Below, piece after piece: positions 7,999-16,995 of a stretch of DNA of 49,457 bases. Every line of letters starts with the position of its first letter. The stretch's first letter is position 1. The stretch is from an uncultured Eubacteriales bacterium (GTDB lineage: Bacteria > Bacillota > Clostridia > TANB77 > CAG-508), in NCBI GenBank assembly GCA_949288095.1, contig CASEIX010000061.1:1-49457 (forward strand), in the 5' to 3' direction. The notes under the pieces were generated by a model, which was given only the letters and a program-made list of their open reading frames with translations, searched no databases and was not told where the DNA came from. The translations under genes were made by a program, and so were the position numbers.

Positions 7999-8562
7999 AT
8001 GTTATATCCTAAAAAATTAAGTAGTAAAAAAAGTAATTTATTGATTAAAATATTATTGGGTGTTTCATTGATAATGGCGATTATATTAACAATTATTAAT
8101 AAGTTCACAACGCCTGAAGTTCATTGGGCAGCACTTGCTAATAGCGGAATTATATATGCATGGATAACCATAATATATTCTATCAATAAAAGAACCAATA
8201 TTGCAGGGCATGTTATGATACAAGCAATTGTCATTTCACTTTTAACAACATATATAGATTATAATTTGGGATTTAAAGGTTGGTCTTTAGAAATTTCAAT
8301 TCCCATTATTATCATAATAGCCAATGTAACAATGTTAGTATTAACCATAGTTAGTCATAGAAAATATGTAAGATATGCGATATATCAATTGGTGATTTGT
8401 ATATATAGTTTGATACCAATTTATTTTATCCAAAAAGAATTCATTAATCATTATGTATTAAGTTATGTTGCTATTGGTATTTCTATTGTAAATTTCATAT
8501 TAACTATTATTCTTTCAGCAAGAGATGTGAAAGAAGCAGTTATAAGGAAGTTTCATATGTAA
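7999..8562 (+). CDS. DUF6320-like integral membrane protein
   Basis: The 187-residue protein has five or six hydrophobic helices (about residues 15-34, 43-60, 68-86, 95-120, 125-147 and 150-170) and short basic loops. It resembles the DUF6320 family, small membrane proteins often found beside hydrolase and acyltransferase-like genes as here. No catalytic motif is seen. The gene is 33 bp after the acyltransferase-like gene with an AAGAAAGG site and ends the operon. Function is unknown. Confidence 0.55.
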   Translation: MLYPKKLSSKKSNLLIKILLGVSLIMAIILTIINKFTTPEVHWAALANSGIIYAWITIIYSINKRTNIAGHVMIQAIVISLLTTYIDYNLGFKGWSLEISIPIIIIIANVTMLVLTIVSHRKYVRYAIYQLVICIYSLIPIYFIQKEFINHYVLSYVAIGISIVNFILTIILSARDVKEAVIRKFHM

Positions 8563-8586
8563 TTTCTCACATTGTGAAGCTATATA

Positions 8587-8630
8587 TGTGTGTTAATAAA
8601 ATCTGTGATTTTGTTAATGCACATTTTTTT
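8587..8630 (+). terminator. Terminator of the hydrolase operon
   Basis: A 17-bp imperfect stem (8587-8603 with 8607-8623) has a TGT loop and is followed by seven T. Confidence 0.8.
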
Positions 8631-9035
8631 GAAAAATTTTAAGGAAATAAGGTTGATATTTATACAGTAACATGATATATTATTAACATAATTATTTATA
8701 ATTAAATTCAAAAATTTAAATCAAAAGTTTATCTCTAAAAATTCCAAAATAAAAAAGTACAAGATATTATTTAGTAAAAGATGAATTATTGAAAAATAGT
8801 TTATGATATTGATTATGTTTTTTATTTTATCATTTATATATATTTTTAATAGTTTTTTATATAATAAAGTTTTAATCAAATAGTTTACAAATCAAATATT
8901 TTCATTCTACATATTTTATAATAGAAAATAATTTTTTAGTATTGCAATATTTTATAATTCAAATTTTTAATCTGATAAGTTCTCAAAGGTAATTTAATTA
9001 TAAGTAATTATAAATGATTAATAAGGAGGAATTAA
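8631..9035. other. Very A+T-rich gap without genes
   Basis: About 400 bp of almost pure A+T with no open frame carrying a ribosome site and no clear stem. The last bases hold the AAGGAGG site of the next gene. Confidence 0.6.
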
Positions 9036-9893
9036 ATGGCTCAAAAAGGAAATATACAAACAAGAGGACAAAGAAAATTGTTATCTCCAAAGTTAGATGT
9101 CGTGTTTCAAGCACTATTTGGAGAAGTAGGGAGTGAAAGAATTACAAAAAAGTTTCTAGAAGCAATATTAGATAAGAAATTAGAGGAAGTAGATTTAAGT
9201 AGAAATATCGTTTTGAGAAGAGAAAATCCAAAAGACAAGATGGGAATATTAGATGTTTTAGTGAAAATTAATCAAAAAGAATATTGTAATGTAGAAATGC
9301 AAATGGTAGAAAAAGATAATTTAATAGAGAGAATCCTATATTATTGGTCAAGAATTTATGGAAAAAATTTAAATGGTAGTGATGATTATATAGAGTTAAA
9401 AAGGACAATAGGGGTGCTAATCGTAAATTTTGAAATAAAAAAATTAAAAGAGTTAGGATATCATAGCAAATGGAAGATAATAGAAGAAAAGGAGAGAAAG
9501 TTAATCTTGACAGAACATTTGGAGTTACATATAATAGAGATACCAAAGATATATAAAATAGAAGAAAATGAAGAGAAGGAAGAATTAGTAAAATGGATAA
9601 ATTTCATAGAAAATCCGGAAAGTGAGAAGGTGGGGGAATATATGAAAGAAAATGAGGAGATGAAAGAAGCAAAAGAAAAGTTAGAAGTTATGAGCGAAGA
9701 TGAAAAAATGCAAATCTTAGCAGAATTAAGATTAAAAGCTATTAGAGATGAAAAAGCAATCAAAAGATTTGCAATAAAAGAAGGATTGGAACAAGGAATG
9801 AAAAAAGGAATGGAACAAGGAATAAAACAAGGAATGGAAGAAGGAATAAAACAAGGGAAAAAAGAAACTGCTAAAAAAATGAAAGAAGAATGA
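9036..9893 (+). CDS. Rpn family PD-(D/E)XK nuclease, late stop codon
   Basis: The 285-residue product belongs to the recombination-promoting nuclease (Rpn/PDDEXK_2, formerly putative transposase) family. The N-terminal SPKLDVVFQALFG start, the GILDV strand and the NVEMQ motif give the PD-(D/E)XK core. The C-terminal part is a charged tail with repeats of the type EQG[MI]KQGM. Translation ends at TGA (9891-9893), but the same frame continues for 20 codons to TAA at 9954-9956. That extension reads LDIELIKKVTGLTEEEINSL, which looks like the normal family tail. So the stop is probably a GGA-to-TGA change that removes about 21 residues. The enzyme core is intact. An AAGGAGG site precedes the ATG. 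Confidence 0.8.
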   Translation: MAQKGNIQTRGQRKLLSPKLDVVFQALFGEVGSERITKKFLEAILDKKLEEVDLSRNIVLRRENPKDKMGILDVLVKINQKEYCNVEMQMVEKDNLIERILYYWSRIYGKNLNGSDDYIELKRTIGVLIVNFEIKKLKELGYHSKWKIIEEKERKLILTEHLELHIIEIPKIYKIEENEEKEELVKWINFIENPESEKVGEYMKENEEMKEAKEKLEVMSEDEKMQILAELRLKAIRDEKAIKRFAIKEGLEQGMKKGMEQGIKQGMEEGIKQGKKETAKKMKEE

Positions 9894-9989
9894 TTAGATA
9901 TAGAATTAATAAAAAAAGTAACAGGGTTAACAGAAGAAGAAATCAATTCATTATAATTCAAGAAGTATAACTTAAGGTAGAGGTGAGAT

Positions 9990-11567
9990 ATGAAATCTAA
10001 TATTTTTAAATATATATTTATCATATTTGTTATCATTATTGTAGTTGTTGCATTTTTTGTTATAAGAAATAACGAAAGTGAACAAGAAACAGAAAAAGAA
10101 ACGACAAATACAGAAGATGAAATAGTAAAACAGATTCGATTAGGAATTGCACAATGTGATACATTAAATCCATTATTAACAACCAATAAAAATGTTCAAG
10201 ATATTACAAAATTAATTTATGAACCATTAGTAGATATATCTTCAGATTATAAAGCAATACCAGCTTTAGCAACAGAATGGGCGAAACAAGATGCAACGAC
10301 ATATATTATCAAATTAAGAGAAAATGTGAAATGGTCAAATGGAGAAAGATTTACATCAGCAGATGTACAATTTACTTATGATAAATTAAAAGAAAACTCT
10401 TCCATATATTCAAGTAATTTGGAACATGTAACAATGTTAGAAATTGTGGATGATTACACAGTAAAGATGTACCTAGATCAGGAAGTTCCATTTTTTGAAT
10501 ATTATTTAACATTTCCAATATTATCTAAAACATTTTATGATACACAAGATTATTATAATACAGGAATTATACCAGTGGGAACAGGAAAATATAAAGTAGA
10601 AAATGTGCAAGAAAATTATATAACATTGACTAAAAATACGAATTGGTGGGATAGAGACACAGAATTATCATTAGAAGAAATTACAGTAAATGTATATGAT
10701 TCTGTAGGAGAACTATATAATGCTTTTAAATTAGGAAATGTAGATATGGTTAGTACCAATAATACCAACATACAAGATTATATTGGAACAATGGGATATA
10801 GTACAAAAGAGATTAAAGGAAGAGAACATGATTTTTTAGTTTTGAATACACAAAATACATTATTAGCAAATCAAGAAGTTAGAAGAGCCATATCGTATTC
10901 AATAGATAGAAATAATATTGTATCAAATGTTTTTCAAAATAAATACTATACTTCAAGTTTTCCACTAGATTTTGGTTCATGGGTATATCAAGAACAAGAT
11001 GCAAGTTCAGGATATAATCCTGAACAGGCAAATCAACTTTTAACAGAAAATGGATGGAGTTATAGAAATAATTATTGGCAAAAAACAATTAACAGCAGAA
11101 CACAAAGAATCGAATTGAACTTGATTGTAAAAGCATCAAATAGTACACAAGTATCAGTCGCAGAAAATATAAAAACACAATTAGAAAGTCAAGGAATCAG
11201 AATGAATATTCAACAATATTCTGATGAGCAATATAATCTAGCTATACAAAATAAATCTTATGATATGATTTTATGTAGTATGAATCTATCACCAAATCCA
11301 GATATGTCACTATTTTTTGGAGAGAATAATTTAGCAAATTATACAAATGAAGAAATTACGAATTTAATGAACGAAGTGAAAAACACAACAGATGAAGAAA
11401 CAATAAAAAATGATTATGCAAGACTTGCAGAAATTTATAAAACAGATATACCATATATTAGTTTATATACGAATAAACATACAATAGCATATAACACAGA
11501 ATTGGTAGGAGAAATTAATTCGAATTGGTTTAATCCATTTTGTGGAATAGAAACATGGTATAGATAA
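9990..11567 (+). CDS. ABC transporter solute-binding protein, family 5
   Basis: The 525-residue protein is a peptide/nickel-type (SBP_bac_5) solute-binding protein. Signatures include LTTNKNVQDITKLIYEPL and WSNGERFTSADVQFTYDKL. It is held by an uncleaved-looking N-terminal helix (residues 7-26); there is no lipobox cysteine, unlike most Gram-positive binding proteins. No permease or ATPase gene is adjacent, so it is an orphan in this window and may serve a transporter encoded elsewhere. An AGAGGTGAG site precedes the ATG. Ligand is likely an oligopeptide but is not shown by the sequence. Confidence 0.8.
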   Translation: MKSNIFKYIFIIFVIIIVVVAFFVIRNNESEQETEKETTNTEDEIVKQIRLGIAQCDTLNPLLTTNKNVQDITKLIYEPLVDISSDYKAIPALATEWAKQDATTYIIKLRENVKWSNGERFTSADVQFTYDKLKENSSIYSSNLEHVTMLEIVDDYTVKMYLDQEVPFFEYYLTFPILSKTFYDTQDYYNTGIIPVGTGKYKVENVQENYITLTKNTNWWDRDTELSLEEITVNVYDSVGELYNAFKLGNVDMVSTNNTNIQDYIGTMGYSTKEIKGREHDFLVLNTQNTLLANQEVRRAISYSIDRNNIVSNVFQNKYYTSSFPLDFGSWVYQEQDASSGYNPEQANQLLTENGWSYRNNYWQKTINSRTQRIELNLIVKASNSTQVSVAENIKTQLESQGIRMNIQQYSDEQYNLAIQNKSYDMILCSMNLSPNPDMSLFFGENNLANYTNEEITNLMNEVKNTTDEETIKNDYARLAEIYKTDIPYISLYTNKHTIAYNTELVGEINSNWFNPFCGIETWYR

Positions 11568-11594
11568 AGAAAATAAAAAAAATGAAAATAAGTA

Positions 11595-11622
11595 TTGACA
11601 AAACAAATTTTTGATATATAAT
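11595..11622 (+). promoter_or_regulatory. recA promoter
   Basis: TTGACA (11595-11600) and TATAAT (11617-11622), both perfect, with a 16-bp spacer, about 40 bp before the recA start. Confidence 0.8.
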
Positions 11623-11630
11623 AACAATAT

Positions 11631-11644
11631 CAAACAAAAGTTCA
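11631..11644 (+). promoter_or_regulatory. Candidate LexA (SOS) box of recA
   Basis: CAAACAAAAGTTCA matches 8 of the 10 fixed positions of the Gram-positive LexA site CGAACN4GTTCG. It lies just after the expected transcription start, a position where a repressor would block initiation. No lexA gene is in the window. Confidence 0.5.
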
Positions 11645-11664
11645 AATATATGAGGAGGAAAATT

Positions 11665-12717
11665 ATGAGTGAGAATGCAGAAAAAAAGAAAGCATTAGAA
11701 GCAGCAATGAGCCAAATAGAAAAACAATTTGGTAAAGGATCTGTTATGAAGTTAGGAGAATTTAAAGCAATGGAAATAGAGGCAATTCCAACAGGAGCTT
11801 TAAGCTTAGATATTGCGTTAGGAATTGGTGGAGTACCTAGAGGAAGAATTATAGAAGTATTTGGACCAGAATCTTCAGGTAAGACAACATTGGCATTACA
11901 TATAGTAGCAGAAGCACAAAAAATGGGAGGAGAAGCAGCATTTATTGATGCAGAGCATGCATTAGACCCAGTTTATGCTAAAAAATTAGGTGTCGATATA
12001 GATAATTTAATTGTATCTCAACCGGATACAGGAGAGCAAGCGTTAGAAATAACAGAAAGTTTAGTGAGAAGTGGAGCATTAGATGTTATTGTTGTAGACT
12101 CTGTAGCAGCATTGGTTCCAAAAGCTGAAATTGACGGTGACATGGGAGATTCACACATGGGATTACAAGCAAGACTTATGTCACAAGCATTAAGAAAGTT
12201 AGCAGGAGCAATCAATAAATCTAAAACAGTGTTAATATTTATTAACCAATTAAGAGAAAAAATTGGTGTTATGTTTGGAAATCCAGAAACAACAACAGGT
12301 GGTAGAGCTTTAAAATTCTATGCATCAGTTAGAATGGATATTAGAAGAATAGAAAATATTAAACAAGATGGAGAAGTAAAAGGAAACAGAGTAAGAGTAA
12401 AAGTAATTAAAAATAAAGTAGCACCACCATTTAGAGAGGCAGAATTTGATATTATTTATGGAGAAGGAATTTCAAAAGAAGGTAATATTCTAGATATGGC
12501 TGTTAACTTAGATATTGTAGAAAAAGCAGGTTCTTGGTTTAGCTATAATGGAGAAAGAATTGGTCAAGGAAGAGAAAATGTTAAGAAATATCTAAAAGAA
12601 AATCCAAAAATGCTAGAAGAAATCGAAGGAAAAGTAAGACAAGATTTTGAAAAAGTATTTGAAGAAAGCTTAGGAGAAGAATTACCTGAAATCGATATGG
12701 ATGATGAAGAAGAATAA
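11665..12717 (+). CDS. recA: Recombinase RecA
   Basis: The 350-residue protein is a full-length RecA: N-terminal helix ([17 protein letters not shown]), Walker [10 protein letters not shown] (about residues 68-76), the [13 protein letters not shown] loop region, and an acidic C-terminus (DMDDEEE). RecA forms filaments on single-stranded DNA for strand exchange and triggers LexA cleavage. The start at 11665 is chosen for the AGGAGG site 7 nt upstream; upstream in-frame codons lack one. It has its own promoter and terminator; recX is separate, 1.5 kb downstream. Confidence 0.97.
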   Translation: MSENAEKKKALEAAMSQIEKQFGKGSVMKLGEFKAMEIEAIPTGALSLDIALGIGGVPRGRIIEVFGPESSGKTTLALHIVAEAQKMGGEAAFIDAEHALDPVYAKKLGVDIDNLIVSQPDTGEQALEITESLVRSGALDVIVVDSVAALVPKAEIDGDMGDSHMGLQARLMSQALRKLAGAINKSKTVLIFINQLREKIGVMFGNPETTTGGRALKFYASVRMDIRRIENIKQDGEVKGNRVRVKVIKNKVAPPFREAEFDIIYGEGISKEGNILDMAVNLDIVEKAGSWFSYNGERIGQGRENVKKYLKENPKMLEEIEGKVRQDFEKVFEESLGEELPEIDMDDEEE

Positions 12718-12736
12718 TAAAAATACTAAAAGTTAT

Positions 12737-12764
12737 AAAAGAGATACAAAAAGTATCTCTTTTT
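12737..12764 (+). terminator. Terminator after recA
   Basis: AAAAGAGATAC (12737-12747) pairs with GTATCTCTTTT from 12753; the right arm merges into the T tract. Confidence 0.75.
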
Positions 12765-12820
12765 CAATTGGAAATTTGTTATTGATATTTTAAAATCTTT
12801 ATAGTAAAATATAAGGAAAG

Positions 12821-12882
12821 TATGCATAACGAAATCAAAGATTTCTATGCATAAATGTGAAGACTGCTTTGCAGTATTTCAC
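12821..12882. repeat. Two tandem hairpins upstream of the Nudix gene
   Basis: The first is TATGCATA-AC-GAAATC-AAA-GATTTC-TATGCATA (12821-12853), a 14-bp stem with a 2-nt bulge. The second (12857-12882) pairs GTGAA with TTCAC and CTGC with GCAG around a TTT loop. Neither has a T tract, so they look like leader structures or a small palindromic element rather than terminators. Confidence 0.6.
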
Positions 12883-12899
12883 GAATGAGGAGAGAAAAG

Positions 12900-13370
12900 A
12901 TGAAGGAAAGATATAGAACTTTATCAGCAGTCATGTTAATGCTAATTAGAGAGATTAATGGAAAAGAAGAAATTTTATTGCAAAAAAGAAAAAATACAGG
13001 ATATATGGATGGACATTGGGATTGTTCAGCAAGTGGACATGTCGAAAATATGGAAAGTATGAAAATGGCAATGAAAAGAGAAGCAAAAGAAGAATTGTGT
13101 ATTGATATTGATATTGATGATTTAGAATTTGTTTCATTGATTCATAAAATTAATGGAGTGGATACCATTTATTATAACGGATATTTTAAAGCGAAAAAAT
13201 GGAAGGGAGAACCCAAAATTGGAGAACCTAATAAAAATGAAGAAATAAAATGGTTTGATATTTATAACCTTCCAGATAAATTAGTAGATGATAGAAAAGA
13301 AGCGATTCATAATTATATACAAAAAATACCATATAGTGAATTTGGTTGGAATCAAAGAAAACAAAGGTAA
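12900..13370 (+). CDS. Nudix hydrolase
   Basis: The 156-residue protein carries a Nudix box starting at GHVENMESM, with the REAKEEL core, matching Gx5Ex7REUxEExGU except that Gly is replaced by Cys (ELCI). Nudix enzymes cleave nucleoside diphosphates linked to another group. The neighbouring motifs LLQKRKNTGYMDGHWD resemble MutT-like members that clean or recycle nucleotides. The start at 12900 follows a GAGGAG site by 7 nt; the ATG at 12885 overlaps that site. It opens a same-strand run with the HAD phosphatase, 11 bp downstream. Confidence 0.85.
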   Translation: MKERYRTLSAVMLMLIREINGKEEILLQKRKNTGYMDGHWDCSASGHVENMESMKMAMKREAKEELCIDIDIDDLEFVSLIHKINGVDTIYYNGYFKAKKWKGEPKIGEPNKNEEIKWFDIYNLPDKLVDDRKEAIHNYIQKIPYSEFGWNQRKQR

Positions 13371-13381
13371 AGGTGGATATT

Positions 13382-14254
13382 ATGATAAAACTACTAGCAA
13401 GTGATTTAGATGGAACAATTGTGCATAACAATGAAATAACAACCATGGATTTAGAAGCAGTTAAAGAATTAGAAAAAATGAAAGTTAAATTTGTCATTTG
13501 TACGGGAAAAACATATGCAATGACAAAAGATATATGTAACATATTAAAGCCAGTATATGGAATTTTTGGAAATGGAACACAAATTATGAATATACAAACA
13601 GGTAAGGAAATTATTAAAAATACCATCACAAATGCACAAATCAGCAATTGTTTAAAAATTGCTAAAAAAGAGCAATTACATATACATATTTATACAGATG
13701 ACAAAATTATAGCACAAGAAAAATTAGATTATATGGCATATAGAAATTCTATATTATATAAAAATCAAGTGAAATTTGAAATAGTAGATTCAATAGAAAA
13801 TTATATAAAAATGCAAAAGCCCAATATATTAAAATTAATTTTATCAGGAGAGAAGGACTTAGGAACGGTAAAAAAAGAAATGGAATCAAAAGAAAAGGTT
13901 ACAGCCATAAGAATAAAGAAAAGTGGAATATATGCAGATAAAATTGTCGGTAAAGAATATGAATATTTGGATATAGTACCTAGACATATAACCAAATATC
14001 AAGCTTTAATGCAATTGAGTGTTTATTTAGGCATACCTATGGAGCAAATTATGACAATAGGAGATAATATTAATGATATAGAAATGATAAAACATGCAGG
14101 AATTGGAATAGCTATAGGAGGAAGTTATAAAAGAGTACAAAATGTTGCTACATATGTAACAAAAAATACAGTAGAAACAGGAGGATTTGCAGAAGCTGTA
14201 TCTAAATTTATAAAAGAAAAAAGGAGTGAAAATGTATACAGTAGAAGAATTTGA
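13382..14254 (+). CDS. HAD superfamily Cof-type phosphatase
   Basis: The 290-residue protein is a Cof/YbjI-type HAD hydrolase. Motif I is SDLDGTI near residues 6-12, motif II lies near VICTGKT, and motif IV is GDNINDIEMI with the usual flanking HAGIGIAIGG. These enzymes dephosphorylate sugar phosphates, nucleotides or cofactors through an aspartyl-phosphate; the substrate is not predictable. The start follows an AAAGGTGG site. Its last 23 bases overlap the recX start, which suggests coupled translation. Confidence 0.85.
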   Translation: MIKLLASDLDGTIVHNNEITTMDLEAVKELEKMKVKFVICTGKTYAMTKDICNILKPVYGIFGNGTQIMNIQTGKEIIKNTITNAQISNCLKIAKKEQLHIHIYTDDKIIAQEKLDYMAYRNSILYKNQVKFEIVDSIENYIKMQKPNILKLILSGEKDLGTVKKEMESKEKVTAIRIKKSGIYADKIVGKEYEYLDIVPRHITKYQALMQLSVYLGIPMEQIMTIGDNINDIEMIKHAGIGIAIGGSYKRVQNVATYVTKNTVETGGFAEAVSKFIKEKRSENVYSRRI

Positions 14255-14678
14255 TAAAGAAAAAACAAAAGTATTAAAATATGTATTATATAAAAAAAGA
14301 AGCGAAAATGAAATCAGAAACAAATTTGAAAAAGAAATAGAGGAAAATTTGCTAGAGGATATTATCGCCTATTTAAAAGAAGCAAACTATATAGATGATA
14401 AAGAATATATCAGAAAGACCATTAATAATTTTATGGCTTTAAAAAACTTGTCAATACGAGAAATAGAATATAAGCTATATAGTAAAGGAATCAAAAAAGA
14501 AGATATAGAAGATTATATCTATGAAAATAAAGAAGAATTAAATCAATATGAAATTAAATCAGCTAGTAATATTGCAAATAAAAAAGTAACATCCTTAGAA
14601 CCAGAAGAAATTAAACAATATCTCATGAAAAAAGGATATAAAAAAGAAAATATTACAATAGCACTAGAAGATATATAA
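14232..14678 (+). CDS. recX: Regulatory protein RecX
   Basis: The 148-residue, all-helical protein has the three tandem three-helix repeats of RecX. Typical segments are LKYVLYKKRSENEIRNKF, YLKEANYIDDKEYIRKTINN and LSIREIEYKLYSKGI. RecX binds RecA filaments and limits their activity. The ATG at 14232 follows AAAAGGAG; a GTG at 14226 lies within that site. It overlaps the end of the phosphatase gene by 23 nt, and scpA follows 15 bp later. Confidence 0.8.
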   Translation: MYTVEEFDKEKTKVLKYVLYKKRSENEIRNKFEKEIEENLLEDIIAYLKEANYIDDKEYIRKTINNFMALKNLSIREIEYKLYSKGIKKEDIEDYIYENKEELNQYEIKSASNIANKKVTSLEPEEIKQYLMKKGYKKENITIALEDI

Positions 14679-14693
14679 AAGAGGAGAGAGACA

Positions 14694-15443
14694 ATGTCGA
14701 TATTAACATTAGAAACAAAAAAATATGCCATTAAGATAGAAAATTTTGAAGGACCATTAGATTTATTATGTCATTTAATAGAGATAAATAAAATGAATAT
14801 CTATGATATTCAACTAAATGAAATTACAGACCAATATATACAATATTTAAACAAAATGGAAGAAATGAATTTGGAAATTGCTAGTGAGTTTGTTGTTATG
14901 GCATCTACTTTACTATATTTAAAATCAAAAAAATTACTTCCAAAACAAGAAGAGGAAGAAGAAGAATTAACAGAAGAAGAATTAATTAGAAGAATTATTG
15001 AATACAAAAAGTTTAAAGAAATTAGTAAAGTATTGAAACAAAATTATATTCAAAATGGAAATCGATATTATAAAAATCAAGAAAATATTCAACTTCCAAA
15101 ACAAAAATTGGAAAAAGATTATGATAATACGGTTATTCCCAATATATATAATGAATTAATAGAAAGAAATCGTGTAAAAATCAATCAAAATGCAAAAAAT
15201 ATTGAAAAGATTGCATTAGTGGAAAATTATACAGTAGCTAGTAAAGTAAAAGAAATGTTTAAAGTATTGGTAAAACAAAAACGATTTGTGTTTAATAAAT
15301 TATTTTCATTAAATAAGCATAATAAACAAGAAGTGGTAACAGCATTTAGTGGGTTATTAGAAATGTCAAGAAGAAAAAAAGTAGAAACGACACAAGAAGA
15401 ATTATTTGGAGATATTACTGTTGAGAAAACAAAAAGAGCATAA
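14694..15443 (+). CDS. scpA: Segregation and condensation protein A
   Basis: The 249-residue kleisin starts with YAIKIENFEGPLDLLCHLIE, the ScpA hallmark, followed by MNIYDIQLNEITDQY and EFVVMASTLLYLKSKKLLP. A central acidic linker and a C-terminal winged-helix part (residues about 165-235) follow. ScpA bridges Smc heads with ScpB to compact and segregate the chromosome. Unusually, scpB does not follow; the next gene encodes a DUF2953 protein, so scpB must be elsewhere. A GAGGAGAG site precedes the ATG. Confidence 0.9.
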   Translation: MSILTLETKKYAIKIENFEGPLDLLCHLIEINKMNIYDIQLNEITDQYIQYLNKMEEMNLEIASEFVVMASTLLYLKSKKLLPKQEEEEEELTEEELIRRIIEYKKFKEISKVLKQNYIQNGNRYYKNQENIQLPKQKLEKDYDNTVIPNIYNELIERNRVKINQNAKNIEKIALVENYTVASKVKEMFKVLVKQKRFVFNKLFSLNKHNKQEVVTAFSGLLEMSRRKKVETTQEELFGDITVEKTKRA

Positions 15444-15532
15444 GAAATGAAGAAAGAATCATGTGAAAATATTGATTAAATTATAAAAAGAAGGGAAAAC
15501 TAATTACAGAACTAAGAAACAAGGTGATGTAA

Positions 15533-16171
15533 TTGGTTTTTCTTTTTATTTTATTAATATTTTTATGTTTGGCTTTGGTTGTTTTAACTTCTAAATTAGA
15601 TATTAGAATTATAAATTTAATCATAGATTCACAAAGTATAAAGCACATAGATGATAGATATGAAATTATCATAAGATTAAAAATTTTTGGAAATATACCA
15701 ATTTTAAAATTTACAATAAATAAGGATAAATTGAAAAAAATACAACAATCATGGAAAATGAATGAAAAAGTAAAACAATTAGAGAGGGATATTCTAAAAA
15801 ATGGGAATAAGTTTGATAAGCAAATCTTAAAAGAATTAAAAGAATTTAGTAAAGGTATCTATGTGGAGAATTTAGAGTTAGAAGTAGATTTGGGAACAGA
15901 AAATGCATTTTTAACATTTATGTTGGTGGCTATTTTTTCTAGCATATTATCTATTGGACTCTCAAGAATTCATCTAAAAGAAAACAATATTGTGTATAAA
16001 ATTGAACCGGTTTATAGAAATGAAAATTCCATAAAAATTGAAATTTCTGGTATATTTCAAATCAAATTGATACATATTATAAATACCATATATGTATTAA
16101 ATAAAAAAGGAGGAAGGAAAAATCATGAGCGAACATCCAATAGAAGGTCTTATGACTACAGCTATGAATAG
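15533..16171 (+). CDS. DUF2953 family membrane protein
   Basis: The 212-residue protein begins with a hydrophobic helix (residues 1-19). A predicted extracytoplasmic or peripheral beta/alpha region follows, with a second hydrophobic stretch near residues 125-143. Gene order (DUF2953, then gerW/ytfJ) is common in spore-formers, where DUF2953 proteins are thought to belong to sporulation; the molecular role is unknown. Translation starts at TTG (15533), chosen because an AAGGTGATG site lies just before it. The last 47 bases overlap the gerW start. Confidence 0.65.
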   Translation: MVFLFILLIFLCLALVVLTSKLDIRIINLIIDSQSIKHIDDRYEIIIRLKIFGNIPILKFTINKDKLKKIQQSWKMNEKVKQLERDILKNGNKFDKQILKELKEFSKGIYVENLELEVDLGTENAFLTFMLVAIFSSILSIGLSRIHLKENNIVYKIEPVYRNENSIKIEISGIFQIKLIHIINTIYVLNKKGGRKNHERTSNRRSYDYSYE

Positions 16172-16742
16172 TATTCAAGATATGATAGATGTGAATACCA
16201 TTATAGGAGAACCAATTGAAACATCTAATAATATTGTGATTATTCCCATATCAAAAGTATCATTTGGATTTGCAGCAGGAGGAAGTGAATTTAAGGGAGA
16301 GACTGTTGATGAATACAGAAAAAGAGAAAAAGAAGAAGAGGTACAATATCGATTACCTTTTGGAGGTGGTTCAGGAGCAGGGGTTACGATTAATCCAATA
16401 GCATTTCTAGTCATTCAAGGAGAAAATGTAAAACTAATGCCTGTTAATTATAGTTCATCAATAGACAAACTTTTAGATTATATTCCAGACTTATTAGATA
16501 AAACAAATAATATGATTAACAAATGTATGCAAAAATCAAAAGATAAAGAAAAAACAAAAGAAGAAACTAAAGATAAGGAACAAGAAAAATCAAAAAAAGT
16601 AAAAATGGACAGAAATAAAATAGAAGAAAATCTAGATGAAAGTAGACATGTAAAAGAAAGAGTAGAAAGAACTAAAAAACCGGTGGAAGAGGAAATTACT
16701 TATGAGTATGAATATGATGAAACATTAGATGATGACGAATAA
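16125..16742 (+). CDS. ytfJ: GerW family sporulation protein (YtfJ)
   Basis: The 205-residue protein has the GerW/YtfJ core in residues 1-115: VNTIIGEPIE, VIIPISKVSFGFAAGGSEF, a glycine-rich FGGGSGAGVTINPIAFLVI and VKLMPV. In Bacillus this forespore protein is needed for normal germination. Residues about 130-205 form an added lysine/glutamate-rich tail that is not part of the usual core. A strong AAAGGAGGAAGG site precedes the ATG, which lies inside the end of the DUF2953 gene. Confidence 0.85.
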   Translation: MSEHPIEGLMTTAMNSIQDMIDVNTIIGEPIETSNNIVIIPISKVSFGFAAGGSEFKGETVDEYRKREKEEEVQYRLPFGGGSGAGVTINPIAFLVIQGENVKLMPVNYSSSIDKLLDYIPDLLDKTNNMINKCMQKSKDKEKTKEETKDKEQEKSKKVKMDRNKIEENLDESRHVKERVERTKKPVEEEITYEYEYDETLDDDE

Positions 16743-16763
16743 AAAATAATAAATTTATTTATA

Positions 16764-16807
16764 AATGTAATGGATTGCTAATAGTATGTAGTTCATTACA
16801 TTTTTTT
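16764..16807 (+). terminator. Terminator after ytfJ
   Basis: AATGTAATGGA (16764-16774) pairs with TTCATTACATT (16792-16802), with one G-T pair, and is followed by a T7 tract. Confidence 0.7.
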
Positions 16808-16810
16808 CCG

Positions 16811-16830
16811 TATACAACAAGGTTAAGTTT
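16811..16830 (+). repeat. 20-bp intergenic repeat, copy 2
   Basis: TATACAACAAGGTTAAGTTT is the exact inverted copy of 5659-5678. Here it follows the ytfJ terminator directly. Confidence 0.7.
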
Positions 16831-16995
16831 CTTATATTAAAAAAGAATTATCCTAGAAATAAAAGAAAAAGACAAAATTTTACAGAAAATGACATTGACA
16901 AATATAAAAGAAAATATTAAAGTGGCATTATAGGCTAAATAGCTTTTTACAATAGATAAAAATTCATGTATTATAAATAGAAAGGATGGAGAAAA

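Noticed and set aside
9461..10186. A 241-codon open frame on the minus strand
   Set aside because: It lies across the end of the Rpn gene and the start of the binding-protein gene, is dominated by Ser, Phe, Ile and Leu as expected for the antisense of A-rich genes, and has no ribosome site.
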